A DNA stretch of 64,000 bases from Erythrobacter sp047872805 (GCF_047872805.1 NZ_JBLQUK010000002.1:235123-299122), one strand, 5' to 3'. Positions 14,562 through 24,071 are shown, counted from the first letter of the stretch. Made by a program: numbers and translations. Notes: generated from the sequence alone by a model not told the origin.

Positions 14562-16676
14562 TTAATGCACGGCAAGTGCCGCGAGCAGCAGCAGCGCAAC
14601 AATATTGGTAATTTTGATCATCGGGTTCACAGCGGGGCCAGCGGTGTCCTTGTAAGGATCGCCAACGGTGTCGCCGGTCACTGCAGCCTTGTGAGCCTCA
14701 GAGCCTTTGCCTCCGTGATTGCCGTCTTCGATGTATTTCTTGGCATTGTCCCAAGCGCCGCCGCCAGCGGTCATTGAAAGCGCGACGAACAGACCGCCGA
14801 CGATAACGCCGAGCAGCAGTGCCCCAAGCGCGGCAAAGCCGTTTTCCTGGCCTGCCAGCAAGGTTATGACATAATACACCACGATCGGCGCAAGCACCGG
14901 CAGCAGCGAAGGCACAATCATCTCTTTGATTGCAGCCTTGGTCACAAGGTCAACCGTGCGCGCATAGTTTGGCCGACTGGTGCCTGCCATGATGCCCGGA
15001 TCGGCCGCGAACTGTTCGCGCACGTCCTTCACCACGTCACCCGCAGCGCGGCCCACTGCGGTCATACCCATCGCTCCGAAAAGGTACGGCAAAAGCGCAC
15101 CGAGCAGCAAGCCGACGATTACATATGGATTCTCAAGACTGAAATCGACATTGGCATTCGGAAAATATTCCCGAAGGTCAGCGGTGTAGGCAGCAAAAAG
15201 CACCAGCGCTGCTAGACCTGCCGAACCGATGGCGTAACCCTTGGTCACTGCTTTCGTGGTGTTACCGACTGCATCGAGCAGGTCAGTCCGTTCACGAACG
15301 CTGTCATCCAGTCCTGCCATTTCGGCGATGCCACCAGCGTTATCGGTGACCGGGCCATAGGCATCGAGCGCAACGACCATACCGGCAAGCGCCAGCATCG
15401 CGGTTGCACCAAAGGCCAGACCCAGCAGGCCGGCAAGCTGATACGCGCCGATGATTGCCGCGATTATGACGATGGTCGGGAGGGCAGTCGATTCAAGACT
15501 GATCGCCAGCCCCTGGATCACATTGGTGCCGTGGCCGGTTTCCGAAGCCTTCGCGATTGAGCGCACCGGACGGAAATTGGTGCCGGTGTAATACTCGGTG
15601 ATCCAGATGATCGCGCCGGTCAGCGCAAGGCCAATCAGTGAACAATAGAACAGATCACGTCCGTGGAATTCGACCATGCCGGTTCCCGGATTGATAATTG
15701 TGTTCATGTCCATGCCTACCGTGCCCAGCGCATATTGCGTGACCAGATAGATCAGCGGAATGGCCAGGATCGCGGTGACAAGAAAGCCCTTGTACATCGC
15801 GCCCATGACATTGGTGCCACCGCCGAGACGGACAAAATAGGTCCCGATGATCGAGGTGACGATGCAAGCCCCGCCAATCAGCAGCGGTAGCGCCATCAGC
15901 GGCAACAGCAACTCGCCCAGCTGCGTAAGCAACAACGCGGTCAGCACCATGGTTGCGCCAACAGTGACGACATAGGTTTCGAACAAATCAGCCGCCATGC
16001 CCGCGCAATCGCCGACGTTGTCGCCCACGTTGTCCGCGATCACGGCAGGGTTGCGGGGGTCATCCTCAGGGATGCCCGCCTCGACTTTGCCGACAAGGTC
16101 AGCGCCAACGTCTGCGGCTTTGGTAAAGATACCGCCGCCCAGACGCGCAAAGATCGAAATCAGCGATGCGCCGAATGCTAGGCCAATAAGCCCGTCAATC
16201 ACTTCGCGGCTGTTGGGCTCCAGCATCATCGGACCGATGAGGACGTAAAAGAATACGGCAATGGCGAGCAGCGCGAGCCCTGCCACCAGCATGCCAGTAA
16301 TCGCGCCCGCACGGAACGCGAGTGTCAATCCGGCCTGAAGGCCCGTGCTGGCTGCTTGAGCAGTACGGACGTTTGCACGCACCGAAATGTTCATTCCGAT
16401 ATAGCCGGCGACACCCGAAAGGATAGCGCCGATCAGGAATCCGATTGCTGGGATCATGCCCAGCGCTGCGAATACGACGATCGCCACGACAACGCCGACA
16501 ATGGCGATGGTGGTGTATTGGCGATTCAGATAGGCGTTTGCGCCTTCCTGAATTGCGCCTGCGATTTCCTGCATCTTTTCATTGCCCGGGCTCGCGCTGA
16601 GCACCTGACGGCTGGTGAAAATGCCATAGACAATGGCGAGCAAGCCCAACCCGATTGATATGAGTATTAGGTCCAC
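14562..16676 (-). CDS. hppA: Membrane proton-translocating pyrophosphatase, K+-independent type
   Basis: A 704-residue integral membrane enzyme with about 16 helices that hydrolyses pyrophosphate and pumps protons. The Mg-pyrophosphate site is shown by DNVGDNVGDCAGMAADLFE and by AYGPVTDNAGGIAEM. The segment GNTTKAVTKGYAIGSAGL has Lys after GNTT, where K+-dependent enzymes have Ala, so this is the potassium-independent class. The GTG at 16676 (VDLILISIGLGLLA) is preceded by GAGGGG and starts directly at the first membrane helix; the frame to 16724 adds a basic stretch not expected in the family. It lies 169 bases after thiL on the same strand and has its own terminator. Confidence 0.95.
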   Translation of the reverse strand: MDLILISIGLGLLAIVYGIFTSRQVLSASPGNEKMQEIAGAIQEGANAYLNRQYTTIAIVGVVVAIVVFAALGMIPAIGFLIGAILSGVAGYIGMNISVRANVRTAQAASTGLQAGLTLAFRAGAITGMLVAGLALLAIAVFFYVLIGPMMLEPNSREVIDGLIGLAFGASLISIFARLGGGIFTKAADVGADLVGKVEAGIPEDDPRNPAVIADNVGDNVGDCAGMAADLFETYVVTVGATMVLTALLLTQLGELLLPLMALPLLIGGACIVTSIIGTYFVRLGGGTNVMGAMYKGFLVTAILAIPLIYLVTQYALGTVGMDMNTIINPGTGMVEFHGRDLFYCSLIGLALTGAIIWITEYYTGTNFRPVRSIAKASETGHGTNVIQGLAISLESTALPTIVIIAAIIGAYQLAGLLGLAFGATAMLALAGMVVALDAYGPVTDNAGGIAEMAGLDDSVRERTDLLDAVGNTTKAVTKGYAIGSAGLAALVLFAAYTADLREYFPNANVDFSLENPYVIVGLLLGALLPYLFGAMGMTAVGRAAGDVVKDVREQFAADPGIMAGTSRPNYARTVDLVTKAAIKEMIVPSLLPVLAPIVVYYVITLLAGQENGFAALGALLLGVIVGGLFVALSMTAGGGAWDNAKKYIEDGNHGGKGSEAHKAAVTGDTVGDPYKDTAGPAVNPMIKITNIVALLLLAALAVH

Positions 16677-16845
16677 GAAAAATCCCCTCTTGTGCGTGGA
16701 AATGCGCCTCTCGTTGATTTGCACCGGCGAAGGTGCATGGGCGCAAGGCCGCTACCCATACTGGCTGGAGGGCAAGAGACAAGCGGGAAAACGGGAGATC
16801 GGGGCGCATTTCACCAGTTTTGGCGATGGATTGGCCCCGCCGTGT

Positions 16846-17706
16846 TCAGGCGTGTTGAAATCCAAGCCCCTTCGTACTTGCAATCGCCTGCCCGTCAAGC
16901 GTCAACGGGGCTGTGCCGCGCTGTTCCACCGATCCGATCCGGGTCGCGGGTACCGGGCTTATCGTTTCATTTGGCAAGGTGAAAAGCAACTCGTAATCAT
17001 CGCCCCAGCGCAGGCATTCCTGTAACCGCAGCGGGTCGGAGACCGGCACTGAAGCGGATTGGATCGCCAGCGTGACTGCGCTCGCTTCGGCCATGCGATA
17101 GGCATCGAGCAGCAGGCCATCGGACACATCCATCATCGCAGTGACGTGAGAAGCCAGAGCGCGGCCTTCGGCAAGCCGCGGGCGCGGGCGGTTAAAGGCC
17201 TCAGCGTGGTCTGCCTGCCCTTCAAACCCCAGCATCGCGCGGCCCAGAGTGCCGGTGACATAGACCGCATTTCCTGCACGCGCGCCGCTGCGACAGGGCA
17301 CTGTGCGGCTGGTCGCGCGTCCGATTGCAGTTATGCCAAACGTCCGCGCACCCGGCGAAGCAGCCACGGTGTCGCCCCCGAACAAGGGAACATCGAAAGC
17401 GCTCAGCGCTTCGCGCAGGCCGATGATAAACCGTGCATCGCCTGAACTCAGCGCATGGCCCAGCAACAATCCAATGGGTTCTGCACCTTTTGCTGCTAGA
17501 TCGGAGAGGTTCACCGCGACCAGTTTCCACGCCACATCGGCGAGATCGGCATCGCTGCGAAAATGCACACCTTCGCTCATCACGTCGTGCGTCAGGATCA
17601 GAGATACACCGCCAATTTCGGTAACCGCGCAATCATCACGCAAATCACGCGCACCGGGATGCAACGGCAGTGTTCTGAGTGCGGCAAGAAATTCGGCTTC
17701 GGTCAT
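16846..17706 (-). CDS. thiL: Thiamine-monophosphate kinase
   Basis: A 286-residue enzyme that phosphorylates thiamine monophosphate to the active cofactor thiamine diphosphate. It shows GARDLRDDCAV (Mg binding), the HDVMSEGVHF strand, WKLVAVNLSDLAAKGAEP, GGDTVA and MDVSDGLLLDA, all standard for ThiL/PurM-like kinases. The start at 17706 (MTEAEFLAAL) matches the family; the frame extends to 17904 inside nusB and that part is rejected. It follows nusB by 16 bases, the common nusB-thiL arrangement. Confidence 0.94.
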   Translation of the reverse strand: MTEAEFLAALRTLPLHPGARDLRDDCAVTEIGGVSLILTHDVMSEGVHFRSDADLADVAWKLVAVNLSDLAAKGAEPIGLLLGHALSSGDARFIIGLREALSAFDVPLFGGDTVAASPGARTFGITAIGRATSRTVPCRSGARAGNAVYVTGTLGRAMLGFEGQADHAEAFNRPRPRLAEGRALASHVTAMMDVSDGLLLDAYRMAEASAVTLAIQSASVPVSDPLRLQECLRWGDDYELLFTLPNETISPVPATRIGSVEQRGTAPLTLDGQAIASTKGLGFQHA

Positions 17707-17722
17707 GGTGCGCTTTGCTGCT

Positions 17723-18190
17723 TCAGGCCCGGATATCCTTTGCCGCCGCGTCCAATATGCCGTTAACAAAGCGTGCTTCGCGGTCGTCGAAGAACGCCTT
17801 TGCGACATCGACATATTCGCTGATCGCGCTTGCCGTTGGCACGTCGGCGCGGGCCAGCAATTCATATGTGCCTGCGCGCAAGATTTGCAGCATAGTCTTG
17901 TCAAGCCGCAGAAGAGTCCAGCCCTGTGCCAGTTTGGCCGTCAGCAAGGCATCAATCTCTTCGCGGCGGGCAGTGACGCCGCGTACGATATCGTCGAAGA
18001 ATTCAACCTCGGCTTCTGCGTAAATCTCGCCTTCGTGGTCATCGTCATCGACCTCACGGCCAAGGCGGTGCTGATGAAATTCATCAAGCAATCGCGGTAA
18101 GGCGGTCGCCTCCATGTGATGCTGGTACAGCGCCTGAACGGCGGCAAGCCGAGCGGCGCTGCGGGCGGCGGAGCGGGCGGGGGTGTTCAT
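17723..18190 (-). CDS. nusB: Transcription antitermination factor NusB
   Basis: A 155-residue all-helical RNA-binding protein that, with NusE (S10), binds boxA RNA in rRNA leader transcripts. The N-terminal Arg-rich helix SAARLAAVQALYQ, the RLDKTMLQILRAGTYELL segment and the final DVAKAFFDDREARFVNGILDA are typical. An acidic insert (DDDDHEGE) around residue 50 is seen between helices. Its start overlaps the hisD stop by 4 bases, so hisG-hisD-nusB-thiL form one coupled operon. Confidence 0.95.
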   Translation of the reverse strand: MNTPARSAARSAARLAAVQALYQHHMEATALPRLLDEFHQHRLGREVDDDDHEGEIYAEAEVEFFDDIVRGVTARREEIDALLTAKLAQGWTLLRLDKTMLQILRAGTYELLARADVPTASAISEYVDVAKAFFDDREARFVNGILDAAAKDIRA

Positions 18191-19482
18191 TTGAGGCGCA
18201 ATTCCACAGATTTGGCGTGTGCGGGTAGCCCTTCGGCATGGGCCAAGGTGGCCGCCGCCGGGCCGATTGCCGCAAACGCGGCATCGTCAAGCGAGATGAA
18301 ACTGGTGCGTTTCATGAAATCGAGCACCGAAAGCCCGCTGGAAAACCGCGCGCGCCTCCCGGTCGGCAGGACGTGATTCGGTCCAGCGACGTAATCGCCG
18401 ACAGCCTCGGGCGTCATCCGGCCTAGGAACACACTGCCAGCATGGCGGATCTTGGCGAGCATCGCTTCGGGATCGTCAATGGCAAGCTCGACATGTTCGG
18501 CGGCCAATCGGTTGATGAGAGCGGGGGCTTCGGCGGCAATGTCGTTGACCACAATAATGACACCGTGATCGTTCCAGCTTGCTCGCGCCGTCTTGCCTGT
18601 AGAAAGCTGGCTGATCTGAACATCGACGCAGTCCTCGACCAAGGCGGCAAAGCCAGCATCATCGGTTATCAGAATCGATTGCGAAGTTGGGTCATGCTCG
18701 GCCTGACTCAATAAGTCTGCGGCGATCCAGTCGGGATCGTTGTTTGCATCGGCGACCACCAGAATTTCGCTCGGCCCGGCGACCATGTCGATCCCGACCA
18801 CGCCGAACAGTTGGCGCTTCGCCTCGGCGACATAGGCATTGCCGGGGCCGGTGATGACGTCGACCGGCGCAATCCGGCCCGTGCCATAGGCGAGCGCGCC
18901 GACCGCCTGCGCTCCGCCCACGCGCCAGATCTCCTCAATCCCCGCGACATGCGCTGCGGCCAGCACCAGCGGGTTCGAATTGCCTTTGGGTGTCGGAGTG
19001 ACCACGACAATCCGTTCAACCCCGGCTACCCGCGCCGGAATTGCATTCATCAACAGCGATGATGGGTAAGCCGCGCGTCCGCCGGGTACATACAGTCCCG
19101 CCGCATCCACAGGCCGCCAGACCGCGCCAAGCCGCACTCCTGCCTCGTCGATATAGTCTCGGTTTTCGGGGAGCTGCGCCTCATGATAGGCGCGAATGCG
19201 CTCCGCTGCGAGGTCAAGCGCGCTGCGCAAGTCCGGATCGATCTGCGTGTAAGCTTCTGCGCACCGTTCGCTGGTTATCTTCCAGTCGGCTTCTTCGGCA
19301 AGCGTATAGCCGTCATAGCGCTGAGTATATTGCACCAGCGCCTCGTCTCCGCCAGTGCGAACGGTGCGCAATATATCGGCGACTTGCCCGGCGACATCGC
19401 TGCCCGCTTCACGGCGCGCTTCCACGACTCGGCTGAACCGCCGTTCAAATTCGGGGTCAAGGCTTGAAAGCATCTGCATCAA
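18187..19482 (-). CDS. hisD: Histidinol dehydrogenase
   Basis: A 431-residue zinc- and NAD-dependent enzyme for the last two steps of histidine synthesis (L-histidinol to L-histidine). It shows YVPGGRAAYPSSLLMNAIPA, GGAQAVGALAYGT, AGPSEILVVAD, SQAEHDPTSQSILIT and GPNHVLPTGRRARFSSGLSV, which together cover the cofactor, zinc and substrate contacts. Length matches the family. It overlaps hisG by 4 bases upstream and nusB by 4 bases downstream. Confidence 0.96.
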   Translation of the reverse strand: MMQMLSSLDPEFERRFSRVVEARREAGSDVAGQVADILRTVRTGGDEALVQYTQRYDGYTLAEEADWKITSERCAEAYTQIDPDLRSALDLAAERIRAYHEAQLPENRDYIDEAGVRLGAVWRPVDAAGLYVPGGRAAYPSSLLMNAIPARVAGVERIVVVTPTPKGNSNPLVLAAAHVAGIEEIWRVGGAQAVGALAYGTGRIAPVDVITGPGNAYVAEAKRQLFGVVGIDMVAGPSEILVVADANNDPDWIAADLLSQAEHDPTSQSILITDDAGFAALVEDCVDVQISQLSTGKTARASWNDHGVIIVVNDIAAEAPALINRLAAEHVELAIDDPEAMLAKIRHAGSVFLGRMTPEAVGDYVAGPNHVLPTGRRARFSSGLSVLDFMKRTSFISLDDAAFAAIGPAAATLAHAEGLPAHAKSVELRLK

Positions 19483-20177
19483 GCGGCCTGTTCTGCTTTT
19501 TCTGCAAGTCGCGCCTCGGCGTCTGTGCGAAATGCTGCAACCAGTTCAGCCACGCGGGGATCGGTCTTGAGCGCCGCCCGGTTGACGATCAGCCGCGCAG
19601 TGATGTCGATGATCCGCTGCGTCTCAACCAAGCCGTTCTGTTTTAGCGTCGCGCCGGTCGAAACAAGATCGACAATCTGACGCGCAAGGCCGAGCGACGG
19701 TGCAAGCTCCATGGCGCCATTTAGCTTCACGCATTCGGACTGAATCCCCTGCCGTTCAAAATGGCGCGCGGTCAGATTGGGGTATTTGGTCGCAACCCGC
19801 AGGTGGCTAACGCTGTCCGTGGCATGAGGATCGCTGGCCAGCCGGGCAACCGAAAGGCGGCAATGCCCGATATCGAGATCCACTGGAGCATAAAGGTCGG
19901 AATAGTCGAATTCTTCGATCACATCCGATCCAACAATGCCCATTTGCGCCGCGCCATGTGCCACAAATGTGGCCACATCAAAGGCGCGCACCCGAATGAG
20001 GCGCATATCATCGCGGCTGGTGGCAAAAGAAAGAGAGCGGTTGGCCTTGTCGTGAAAGCCATCCTCAGGCACCACGCCCGCGCGCGCCATAACCGGGAGC
20101 GCTTCATCGAGGATGCGGCCTTTGGGGACGGCAAAGGTCAAGGGGTCGCTGAAAGATGGGGTCGGGTCTGTCGTCAT
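19479..20177 (-). CDS. hisG: ATP phosphoribosyltransferase, short form
   Basis: A 232-residue enzyme for the first, feedback-regulated step of histidine synthesis. The opening TFAVPKGRILDEALP, ADVATFVAHGAAQMGIVGSD, and VDLVSTGATLKQNGLVE are the family landmarks. It lacks the C-terminal regulatory ACT-like domain of long forms; short-form HisG normally needs HisZ, which is not in this window. The ATG at 20177 (MTTDPTPSF) is chosen; 20219 is in frame but does not look coding. It heads the his-nusB-thiL operon, divergent from the DUF2332 gene with only 56 bases between them. Confidence 0.95.
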   Translation of the reverse strand: MTTDPTPSFSDPLTFAVPKGRILDEALPVMARAGVVPEDGFHDKANRSLSFATSRDDMRLIRVRAFDVATFVAHGAAQMGIVGSDVIEEFDYSDLYAPVDLDIGHCRLSVARLASDPHATDSVSHLRVATKYPNLTARHFERQGIQSECVKLNGAMELAPSLGLARQIVDLVSTGATLKQNGLVETQRIIDITARLIVNRAALKTDPRVAELVAAFRTDAEARLAEKAEQAA

Positions 20178-20233
20178 CGCGCGGCGGGACTTAGGCACTG
20201 CATGATCAAAGGGCAACACAAACGGACCGAGGG

Positions 20234-21322
20234 ATGATGACGGAAAGCGGGATCATGGCGATCGAGGAGTTTCAGACCGCGCTCGATTGGCAAGCGAGCC
20301 ACGCAGAGCAGAACGGTGCGCCCTGCACCGCGCGTGTGATCCGCGCTCTTGCGAAAGTGCGCGAGGGGCAGACCGCGACCGGACGGCGGATTGCGAATTG
20401 GCGCGGGCTGACGCTAAAAGATGCAATGCCGCTGCGTATTGCTGGCGGGCTGCATTATCTGGTGTTGACGGGCAGAGATGACCGGCTGGCGCGGGTTTAT
20501 AGCGGGCAAATCACCGATCAGGGTCAGATCGACGCGATTGTCTGCGATCTGGTCGAGACCTTTGACACGGTTCTGCTGCCGTGGCTGGACGGGCCGCCGC
20601 AAACCAACGAGGCGGGCCGTTCGGCCAGCATCATGGCGGGCCTGCTATGGCTCGCGCAGCGCAGCACGCCGAGGTTTGACCTGTTCGAACTGGGCGCGAG
20701 CGCGGGCGTGAACACCATGCTGGAAAGATATTTTTTCCGGCTGGGAGAAACCGAGACCGGGCCTGAAACTTCGCCAATGCGGATCATTCCGGAATGGCGC
20801 GGGAAGGGCTCACCGCCCTCTGCGCCGGCTGGATTCGAGATTGCCGGGGTTCGCGGCTGCGACATCTCTCCCATCGACTTGTCCGACAGCGAAAGCGCGT
20901 TGCGCCTGAAAAGCTATGTTTGGCCCGATGCACCTGCCCGGATGGCGCGCATCGACGCGGCCATTGCGCTGGCAAACGTCAATCCGCCCGATCTGATCAA
21001 GCAGGATGCGCACGGATTTGTTTCCGATCTACTGGCGCGGCCGCAGGCCAAGGGCACTACGCGCACACTCTTCCATTCGATCATGTGGCAATATCTACCC
21101 GCCGAAACACAGGGTGCAATCACGCAGGCGATGGAATTGGCGGGGACAGCGGCGACGCCCGACCGAGCGCTGGCGTGGATTTCGCTCGAAACCGATCCGC
21201 AGACCTTTCGCCATGAATTGCATGTGCGTCGTTGGACTGGGTCAAGCGATGACGGAAAACCCGTCTTGCTCGCCCATGCGCATCCGCATGGCGCATGGGT
21301 GGAATGGTTCGGCGACGCGTAA
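20234..21322 (+). CDS. DUF2332 domain-containing protein
   Basis: A 362-residue protein of unknown biochemical role. The pattern FDLFELGASAGVNTMLERYFF, then RGCDISPIDLSDSESALRLKSYVWPDAPARMARIDAAIALA, then TLFHSIMWQYLP and HAHPHGAWVEWFG matches DUF2332 as remembered; the FELGASAGVN stretch looks like a degenerate methyltransferase SAM loop. The start may be ATG 20234, 20237 or 20255; GAGGG directly precedes the first pair. It shares a short divergent promoter region with hisG. Confidence 0.8.
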   Translation: MMTESGIMAIEEFQTALDWQASHAEQNGAPCTARVIRALAKVREGQTATGRRIANWRGLTLKDAMPLRIAGGLHYLVLTGRDDRLARVYSGQITDQGQIDAIVCDLVETFDTVLLPWLDGPPQTNEAGRSASIMAGLLWLAQRSTPRFDLFELGASAGVNTMLERYFFRLGETETGPETSPMRIIPEWRGKGSPPSAPAGFEIAGVRGCDISPIDLSDSESALRLKSYVWPDAPARMARIDAAIALANVNPPDLIKQDAHGFVSDLLARPQAKGTTRTLFHSIMWQYLPAETQGAITQAMELAGTAATPDRALAWISLETDPQTFRHELHVRRWTGSSDDGKPVLLAHAHPHGAWVEWFGDA

Positions 21323-21323
21323 A

Positions 21324-21554
21324 TTACTCGCCATCAGTGCGCCAGCGGAACTGAAATTCCAACTCGTGCATCGGTCCTTCTTGTTCATGCTCGATCGAAA
21401 ATTCGGTGCCTGCGGGAATGTAAAGCCGCTGATTATCGACCTGAATCTCGTAGGCTTTGCCTTCGCGCAGCGCTTCAACCAAACGTTCAAGTTTCTGAAT
21501 GTTCTGATCGGTGCTGTATGATTTGGTGACGTCGCGGCCGCGCTGGGTGTTCAT
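21324..21554 (-). CDS. Amphi-Trp domain-containing protein
   Basis: A 76-residue protein. LERLVEALREGKAYEIQVDNQRLYIPAGTEFSIEHEQE...HELEFQFRW fits the small amphi-Trp domain, a two-layer fold of unknown function found alone or in tandem in bacteria and archaea. The ATG at 21554 has a perfect AAAGGAG ribosome-binding site; an in-frame extension to 21668 overlaps the neighbouring hydrolase gene and is rejected. It is tail-to-tail with the DUF2332 gene. Confidence 0.75.
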   Translation of the reverse strand: MNTQRGRDVTKSYSTDQNIQKLERLVEALREGKAYEIQVDNQRLYIPAGTEFSIEHEQEGPMHELEFQFRWRTDGE

Positions 21555-21595
21555 AGGGAATCGCTCCTTTGGCTCAACCCCCGTAGTATAGCGGG

Positions 21596-22483
21596 TCAAG
21601 ATTGCAGGAATTGTTCCATCGCCGCGATTACCGCTTCTGGCGCTTCCCATGGCACGAAATGCCCGCAATCGGGCACTTTGACGACGGTCAACGGATCGAT
21701 GATAGCGTCAAGCCCTTCGAGATTTTCGGGCGGCAGGGCGAGGTCATCCAGCGCCCAGATCACCAATGTCGGAATTGTCAGTTTGGGAAGCGGCGGTGCG
21801 GTGTAACCATCGGGCAAAGCGAACGGTTCATCTATGGCGGGCACGGTCAGCTGGCTAGCTCGGTAATAATTGAGCATCCCGAAACACGCGTCGCGGTCCT
21901 CCCAGTCCTTTAGCAGCATCGCGCGTTCCTCGGCTGGCATCGTGCTGGGCCGATCCCACTTGACCGCTTTCATCAATATGCCGGTGATGCCGTGTTCGCG
22001 GATGAGATGATCATTCGCGGGATCACGAAATTCGCGGATGTACTGGCTCGCACTGCGTTGATCGGGGTGAGTGTAGAGCAATTGCTGAAAAATCACCGGA
22101 TGCGGCGCATTGGCGATGATCGCGCGCTCAACCCGTGCATGCTGGCCGCCTAACGCCACGCCCCAGGCAATCGCGCCGCCCCAATCATGGCCGACAATGG
22201 TGAATTGTGCGATCCCCAACGCATCGGCTAGGAGGAACACATCGCCGATCAACTTGTCGGGTGTATAGGCCTCGACCTCTTGTGGTTTCGACGATCCGCG
22301 ATAGCCGCGCTGATCGGGGGCGATGCAGCGGTAGCGATCCTTGAAACGCGCGATCTGATGCCGCCATGTGCGGTGATTTTCGGGGAAACCGTGAAGGAAG
22401 ATCATCACCGGCGCATCGACCGGCCCTTCGTCAACCACGTCGAGATGGATGCCATTGGCAAGCTCTATGCGCTTTTGTTGCAT
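21596..22483 (-). CDS. Alpha/beta hydrolase, epoxide hydrolase-like
   Basis: A 295-residue enzyme. FLHGFPENHRTW provides the HG-x-P oxyanion motif, VGHDWGGAIAW the nucleophile elbow with Asp (as in epoxide hydrolases and haloalkane dehalogenases, rather than Ser), WALDDLALPP the acid region and PDCGHFVPWEAPE the catalytic His. The lid has the two Tyr-like positions expected for epoxide opening (YTHPDQRSASQYI, NYYRASQ). The substrate is unknown. It is followed 5 bases upstream in map position by an SDR gene read in the same direction, so the two likely form an operon. Confidence 0.88.
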   Translation of the reverse strand: MQQKRIELANGIHLDVVDEGPVDAPVMIFLHGFPENHRTWRHQIARFKDRYRCIAPDQRGYRGSSKPQEVEAYTPDKLIGDVFLLADALGIAQFTIVGHDWGGAIAWGVALGGQHARVERAIIANAPHPVIFQQLLYTHPDQRSASQYIREFRDPANDHLIREHGITGILMKAVKWDRPSTMPAEERAMLLKDWEDRDACFGMLNYYRASQLTVPAIDEPFALPDGYTAPPLPKLTIPTLVIWALDDLALPPENLEGLDAIIDPLTVVKVPDCGHFVPWEAPEAVIAAMEQFLQS

Positions 22484-22488
22484 ACCGT

Positions 22489-23301
22489 CTATGCGCCTTC
22501 TTCCATACGTTCCATGTAGCCATTGGCTACCATCGCAGCGACCTGATCCATCAGCGCTTCGGGGGTGCGCCGCATTTCGCCCATGCCCGCCTCCATGCCC
22601 TGCGCGATGATGATCTCACGCTCATCTGCCGCCATGCCGTCGAGCATCGCTTTGGCGGCGTCGGGCGCTGGAATGCCTTCGTCGATGACCTTGTCGCTGC
22701 GTCCGCGCTGCGTTCCGTCACCAACCAGAGCGTTGCGCGCGACATCGGTGGCGACCGATCCGGGGTAGATCACATGGACACTGACTCCGCTCTGCGAAAG
22801 TTCGGCGCGCAGTGCGTCGGCATATCCGGCAAGCCCGAATTTAACCGCACAATAGGCGGTGCGCATCGGCACTCCAACCTTGCCCGCGATCGAGGAAACA
22901 AATGCGAGTGCGCCTGAGCCTCGTTCCACCATATGGCCGATAAGACCTTGAGAGAAAGCAATTTGTGCGGTCAAATCGATAGCGATGATGTCGCGGTAGA
23001 CCTGCATGTCGGTCTTAAGCGCGCGGCTACGCTGAGACACTCCGGCATTGGCAAAGGCCATGTCTACGCCGTCTTTCCATGCAATCGCCTTTGCTGTCGC
23101 ATCGGCTAGCGCAGCCTCGTCGCGCACATCAAAAGGCAGGATCAGGCTTTCACCGCAATCCGCCGCGACCTCGGCCAACCGCGGCTTATCGCGGCCCGAC
23201 AGCACCACATGCGCTCCGCGCGCCGCCACATCGCGGGCCAGCGCGGCTCCGATGCCCGATGATGCCCCAGTGATCCAGACGGTCTTGCCGGTGTAGTTCA
23301 T
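22489..23301 (-). CDS. Short-chain dehydrogenase/reductase
   Basis: A 270-residue NAD(P)-dependent oxidoreductase. VWITGASSGIGAALARDVA is the cofactor-binding TG-x3-G-x-G, FANAGVS the NAG motif, and the catalytic Ser and Tyr-x3-Lys are in FVSSIAGKVG and YCAVKFG. The start at 23301 has a strong GGAGGGAGAG site. The substrate is unknown; its partner downstream is an epoxide hydrolase-like gene 5 bases away, which suggests a shared role in alcohol or lipid epoxide metabolism. Confidence 0.92.
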   Translation of the reverse strand: MNYTGKTVWITGASSGIGAALARDVAARGAHVVLSGRDKPRLAEVAADCGESLILPFDVRDEAALADATAKAIAWKDGVDMAFANAGVSQRSRALKTDMQVYRDIIAIDLTAQIAFSQGLIGHMVERGSGALAFVSSIAGKVGVPMRTAYCAVKFGLAGYADALRAELSQSGVSVHVIYPGSVATDVARNALVGDGTQRGRSDKVIDEGIPAPDAAKAMLDGMAADEREIIIAQGMEAGMGEMRRTPEALMDQVAAMVANGYMERMEEGA

Positions 23302-23349
23302 GTTTCTCTCCCTCCATTCGGGGATAGCGAGCGGGAGGTCTTGCGGCAA

Positions 23350-23802
23350 TCAGGTTGCGGTGTGCAACGCAATCATCTTGGCGAGGTTTTCGGGAAATAC
23401 CGGTTCGGGCCAGTCGGCCAACTCGTCCAGCGTGAACCAACGGTGCTGCGTCATCAAAGCCTGTTCGGTGACGGTGTGGCGACTGGTATCGATCCGGGCT
23501 TCGTCCACCTGGATCAGGAAAAAGCGTTCATCGGCCTGCACTGGCTCGCCCTGAACCGTGATGAATTGGGGCGTCATCTGGGCAATTTCCGGCCCCGGAT
23601 CGGCGATTATCCCCGTTTCTTCGAGCAACTCACGCCGCGCCGCTTCGTCAAAGCTTTCGCCCGGCTCACATTCGCCGCCTGCGGTCACCCAAAATGGTGG
23701 CCGCCCGGGTACATCGTAACGAAACATCAGCGCGCGGCATTTGGGATCGAGCACGATCAGCCGAGCCGCGCGGCGCAGGCGAAGCGCGGGATTTAGCGTC
23801 AT
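23350..23802 (-). CDS. Nudix hydrolase
   Basis: A 150-residue hydrolase of nucleoside diphosphates linked to another group. The Nudix box G-x5-E-x7-REUxEExGU is complete: GGECEPGESFDEAARRELLE followed by ETGI. The substrate cannot be deduced. Its start overlaps the bolA stop by 4 bases (ATGA), so it is co-translated with bolA. Confidence 0.93.
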   Translation of the reverse strand: MTLNPALRLRRAARLIVLDPKCRALMFRYDVPGRPPFWVTAGGECEPGESFDEAARRELLEETGIIADPGPEIAQMTPQFITVQGEPVQADERFFLIQVDEARIDTSRHTVTEQALMTQHRWFTLDELADWPEPVFPENLAKMIALHTAT

Positions 23803-24071
23803 TGAGCAGGGATGCCGGCCTTGATCGCCACGGCATGCACTCTCTGGCCGACAATATCGCCAAGCGCAGCAATCACCGCGCGCTGGCGGGCAAGGCGGCT
23901 CATCTCGGCAAAGGTCGGCGTTTCGATCACAATCGTGAAATGCGATTCGCCCGATCCATCATCGCCCGAATGGCCCGAATGCGATGCGCTATCGTTGATG
24001 ATCTCAAGCTGGGTTGGGGCGAAGGCATCGACCAGCAAGCCCCGCATTTCTTCTGCGACTGAACCATTCAT
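23799..24071 (-). CDS. bolA: BolA family protein
   Basis: About 90 residues. The C-terminal FAEMSRLARQRAVIAALGD followed by RVHAVAIKAG is the BolA helix-turn-helix-like region, and DSASHSGHSGD carries the His residues that can bind iron-sulfur clusters with monothiol glutaredoxins. The start at 24071 (MNGSVAEEMRGLL) matches relatives; an ATG at 24131 would add 20 residues and is preceded by AAGGGGG, so it cannot be excluded. It is divergent from a dnaJ-type gene, an arrangement that is common in alphaproteobacteria. Confidence 0.9.
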   Translation of the reverse strand: MNGSVAEEMRGLLVDAFAPTQLEIINDSASHSGHSGDDGSGESHFTIVIETPTFAEMSRLARQRAVIAALGDIVGQRVHAVAIKAGIPAQ

